This document shows positions 61,715 through 64,000 of a DNA stretch of 64,000 nt, piece after piece. The notes below the pieces were generated by a model, which did no database searches, was not told where the DNA came from, and worked only from the letters and a program-made list of their open reading frames with translations. How positions within the stretch are numbered: position 1 is the first letter of the stretch; every line of letters starts with the position of its first letter. The position numbers and the translations under genes were made by a program. The DNA is from Nocardia nova (GTDB lineage Bacteria > Actinomycetota > Actinomycetes > Mycobacteriales > Mycobacteriaceae): contig NZ_PSZE01000025.1 in assembly GCF_002933465.1 (NCBI RefSeq), forward strand, positions 1 to 64,000. Reading direction: 5' to 3'.

Positions 61715-62932
61715 ATGTCCAAGATCAAGGTTGAAGGGACTGTCGTCGAACTGGACGGCGACGAGATGACCCGGATCATCTGGCAGTTCATCAAGGACAA
61801 GCTGATCCATCCGTACCTCGATGTGAACCTCGAGTATTACGACCTCGGCATCGAAACTCGGGACAAAACCGATGACCAGGTCACCGTCGACGCGGCCAAC
61901 GCCATCAAGAAACACGGCGTCGGCGTCAAATGCGCCACCATCACCCCCGATGAGGCCCGCGTCGAGGAATTCGGTCTCAAGAAGATGTGGCGTTCGCCGA
62001 ACGGCACGATTCGTAACATCCTCGGCGGCACCATTTTCCGCGCGCCGATCATCATCTCCAATGTTCCGCGTCTGGTTCCCGGCTGGACCAAGCCGATCAT
62101 CATCGGTCGTCACGCGTTCGGTGACCAGTACCGCGCCACCGACTTCAAGGTGCACCAGGCCGGCACCGTCACGATCCAGTTCACCCCGGAGGACGGCTCC
62201 GAGCCGATCGTCCACGAAGTGGTGAAGATGCCCGAGGACGGCGGCGTCGTCATGGGTATGTACAACTTCAAGAAGTCGATCGAGGACTTCGCGCGGGCGT
62301 CGCTGAACTACGGCCTGCAGCAGAACTACCCGGTCTACATGTCGACGAAGAACACCATCCTGAAGGCCTACGACGGCATGTTCAAGGACACCTTCCAGGA
62401 GATCTTCGAGACCGAGTTCAAGGAAGAGTTCGACGCCGCCGGACTGACCTACGAGCACCGGCTGATCGACGATATGGTCGCCTCCGCGCTCAAGTGGGAA
62501 GGCGGCTACGTCTGGGCCTGCAAGAACTACGACGGCGACGTCCAGTCCGACACCGTGGCGCAGGGCTTCGGCTCGCTGGGCCTGATGACCTCGGTGCTGC
62601 TCACCCCGGACGGCCGCACCTGTGAGGCCGAGGCCGCGCACGGCACGGTGACCCGCCACTTCCGGCAGCACCAGCAGGGCAAGCCCACCTCCACGAACCC
62701 GATCGCCTCGATCTTCGCGTGGACGCGGGGTCTGGCGCATCGCGGCAAGCTGGACAACACCCCCGAGGTCATCGGCTTCGCGCAGACCCTCGAGGACGTC
62801 GTGATCAAGACCGTCGAGAGCGGTCAGATGACCAAGGATCTGGCGCTGCTGGTCGGCGGCAACCAGGGTTACCTGACCACCGAGGAATTCCTGGGTGTGC
62901 TCGACGCCAACCTGGCGCGCGAACTGAGCTGA
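61715..62932 (+). CDS. icd: NADP-dependent isocitrate dehydrogenase
   Basis: 405 aa; oxidative decarboxylation of isocitrate to 2-oxoglutarate in the TCA cycle. It belongs to the eukaryote-like homodimeric branch: GDEMTRIIWQFIKDKLI, KCATITPDEARVEEF, SPNGTIRNILGGTIFRAPII, HAFGDQYRATDF, EAAHGTVTRHFRQHQ and GKPTSTNPIASIFAW. ATG 61715 follows AGGAGGA (11 nt). It matches M. tuberculosis icd1, also near metX. Divergent from the riboswitch-metX unit. Confidence 0.96.
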   Translation: MSKIKVEGTVVELDGDEMTRIIWQFIKDKLIHPYLDVNLEYYDLGIETRDKTDDQVTVDAANAIKKHGVGVKCATITPDEARVEEFGLKKMWRSPNGTIRNILGGTIFRAPIIISNVPRLVPGWTKPIIIGRHAFGDQYRATDFKVHQAGTVTIQFTPEDGSEPIVHEVVKMPEDGGVVMGMYNFKKSIEDFARASLNYGLQQNYPVYMSTKNTILKAYDGMFKDTFQEIFETEFKEEFDAAGLTYEHRLIDDMVASALKWEGGYVWACKNYDGDVQSDTVAQGFGSLGLMTSVLLTPDGRTCEAEAAHGTVTRHFRQHQQGKPTSTNPIASIFAWTRGLAHRGKLDNTPEVIGFAQTLEDVVIKTVESGQMTKDLALLVGGNQGYLTTEEFLGVLDANLARELS

Positions 62933-62977
62933 GCGCTCGCGACCGGCCGGTATCCGGCGCGGTCGACTGGATATATC

Positions 62978-63019
62978 CGGGCACCCGCCCCCACCGACTC
63001 CGGTGGCCGCGGGTGCCCG
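62978..63019 (+). terminator. Terminator hairpin after icd
   Basis: 11-bp outer stem (62978-62988 with 63009-63019) and 6-bp inner stem (62991-62996 with 63001-63006) around a 4-nt loop, with a small internal bulge; followed by AATTGTCTT. It lies 46 bp after the icd stop. Confidence 0.8.
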
Positions 63020-63220
63020 AATTGTCTTCCGCACCCGATCACGTGTCGTGTGAGGTATCCGACAGCGCGCCGGACGCTGCCCCCGGCGCGGCGAGAGCCG
63101 TTGTCCGGCAACGATGCCGGTGCTCGCCGTAGGCGTCGACGGGCGGGAGCCGGGGTTCGGTGAGTCGAATCACCCCGGCCGCCGGTATCGCCGCGGCGAC
63201 CGTGCGTGTTGGGCACACCC

Positions 63221-64000
63221 ATGGCCGACTCAGCTCCCGTGCGCACCGCACCTCCCGTCGACTTCCCATCGGGGTCACCTGCGAGTGACGCGTCGTCCCG
63301 TGCGGCGCTCGGCTCGGCGCCGGAGACTTCCGCCCGCACCGGATGGCATATTCCGGCGATGCTCGCGCTGGCACTCGGCGGTTTCGGGATCGGCACCACC
63401 GAATTCGTCACCATGGGACTGCTGCCCGACATCGCCGCGGATCTGCATGTTTCGGAGCCCACCGCCGGCCACGCGGTCTCGGCATACGCGCTGGGAGTGG
63501 TGGTCGGGGCGCCGGTGATCGCGGCACTGTGCGCCCGCATGCCGCGCAAGCGCCTGCTGATCGCCCTGATGATCGCCTTTACCGTGGGCAATATCGCCTC
63601 GGTACTGGCCCCGGCCTTCCCGGCATTGGTCGCCGCGCGTTTCGTCGCCGGTCTGCCGCACGGTGCCTACTTCGGTGTCGCCTCGCTGGCCGCCGCCTCG
63701 CTGGCGCCGGTGGGGCAGCGGGCCAAAGCTGTCGCCGCGGTGATGCTGGGCCTGAGTGCCGCCAATGTAGTGGGCGTCCCCGCGGCCACCTGGCTCGGGC
63801 AGGGACTCGGCTGGCGTGACGCCTACGTGGTCGTCGCCGTCATCGGGCTCGCCACAGTCTGCGCGATCACCCGCTTCGTGCCCGATCTGCACGGCGTGCG
63901 GGTGACCGACCCGCGCACCGAACTGACCGCCCTGCGCCGCCCCCAAGTCCTGCTGACCCTGCTGGTCGGCGCGGTCGGCTTCGGCGGCATGTTCGCGGTG
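63221..64000 (+). CDS. MFS efflux transporter (AraJ/DHA1), 3' partial
   Basis: The frame is open from ATG 63221 to the window end (260 codons), so the rest of the gene lies outside. After a disordered N-terminus of about 45 residues come helix 1 (MLALALGGFGIGTTEFVTMG) and motif A-like CARMPRKRLL, the same branch as the gene at 12915 (both share FGIGTTEF-type starts and TVGN/GNALS helix ends). About seven helices are visible. The gene at 12915 lacks the N-terminal extension. Substrate unknown. Confidence 0.85.
   Translation, partial: MADSAPVRTAPPVDFPSGSPASDASSRAALGSAPETSARTGWHIPAMLALALGGFGIGTTEFVTMGLLPDIAADLHVSEPTAGHAVSAYALGVVVGAPVIAALCARMPRKRLLIALMIAFTVGNIASVLAPAFPALVAARFVAGLPHGAYFGVASLAAASLAPVGQRAKAVAAVMLGLSAANVVGVPAATWLGQGLGWRDAYVVVAVIGLATVCAITRFVPDLHGVRVTDPRTELTALRRPQVLLTLLVGAVGFGGMFAV

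Noticed and set aside
61268..63034. 588-codon antisense frame across icd
   Set aside because: Shadow of icd; its N- and C-terminal parts lie in the terminator and the riboswitch.

Overview
The window is chromosomal DNA of a high-GC actinobacterium of the order Mycobacteriales, most likely Nocardia or a close relative. Three things support this. Codons end mostly in G or C. Gene order follows the Mycobacterium tuberculosis core rplM-rpsI-glmM ... glmS ... nnr ... alr ... tsaE-tsaB-rimI-tsaD-groES-groEL1 ... whiB3 ... sigD-rsdA ... guaB-guaB3 ... guaA ... imuA'-imuB ... dnaE2 ... trmL ... metX ... icd. Actinobacterial marker families are also present (WhiB, PspC, DUF5319, DUF3017, RsdA). I see no rRNA, tRNA, CRISPR array, intact insertion sequence or prophage, so this is mostly housekeeping chromosome with small lineage-specific insertions.

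Layout. Positions 1-6.5 kb: the end of an unknown Pro/Arg-rich reading frame containing a perfect 30-bp inverted repeat, then rplM-rpsI, glmM and three overlapping genes that look type VII secretion-associated. 6.6-17.8 kb: small membrane protein, ABC-F ATPase, PspC peptide, an acidic protein with two calcium-loop-like motifs, hydrolase, glmS, a divergent MFS/MarR pair, a cupredoxin lipoprotein, bifunctional NAD(P)HX repair enzyme, SDR. 17.9-23.2 kb: alr, a hydrolase, then the t6A genes tsaE, tsaB and tsaD with rimI, mostly overlapping. 23.2-29.4 kb: a membrane-anchored Hsp70/actin-fold protein divergent from CIRCE-controlled groES; groEL1; sigK-like sigma factor with an unusually short anti-sigma factor; whiB3. 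30-39.5 kb: sigD-rsdA and the GMP genes guaB, guaB3, guaA. 39.5-47.8 kb: signalling block with two PspC-domain proteins, two sensor kinase/response regulator pairs and a membrane Ser/Thr kinase.

48-58.6 kb: the complete SOS mutasome (imuA', imuB, dnaE2). Both of its promoter regions carry the same 16-bp LexA-type site, in opposite orientation. A frameshifted fragment of a DHA2-type efflux pump lies just before dnaE2. 58.6-64 kb: DUF167 protein, trmL, DUF3017 membrane protein, then the methionine gene metX. metX is read leftward from a SAM-IV-type riboswitch through a 94-codon open frame that contains a 15-bp x 4 minisatellite and overlaps the metX start. icd follows on the other strand, and a second MFS gene runs off the right edge.

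The parts most worth a second look are the SAM-IV/short-frame/metX leader, the membrane Hsp70-like protein facing groES, the soluble anti-sigma factor beside sigK, the matched LexA sites, the tandem 17-bp operator of the MFS/MarR pair, and the 30-bp inverted repeat at the left edge. All functions are assigned by reading motifs and from memory of the families; no database search was run.
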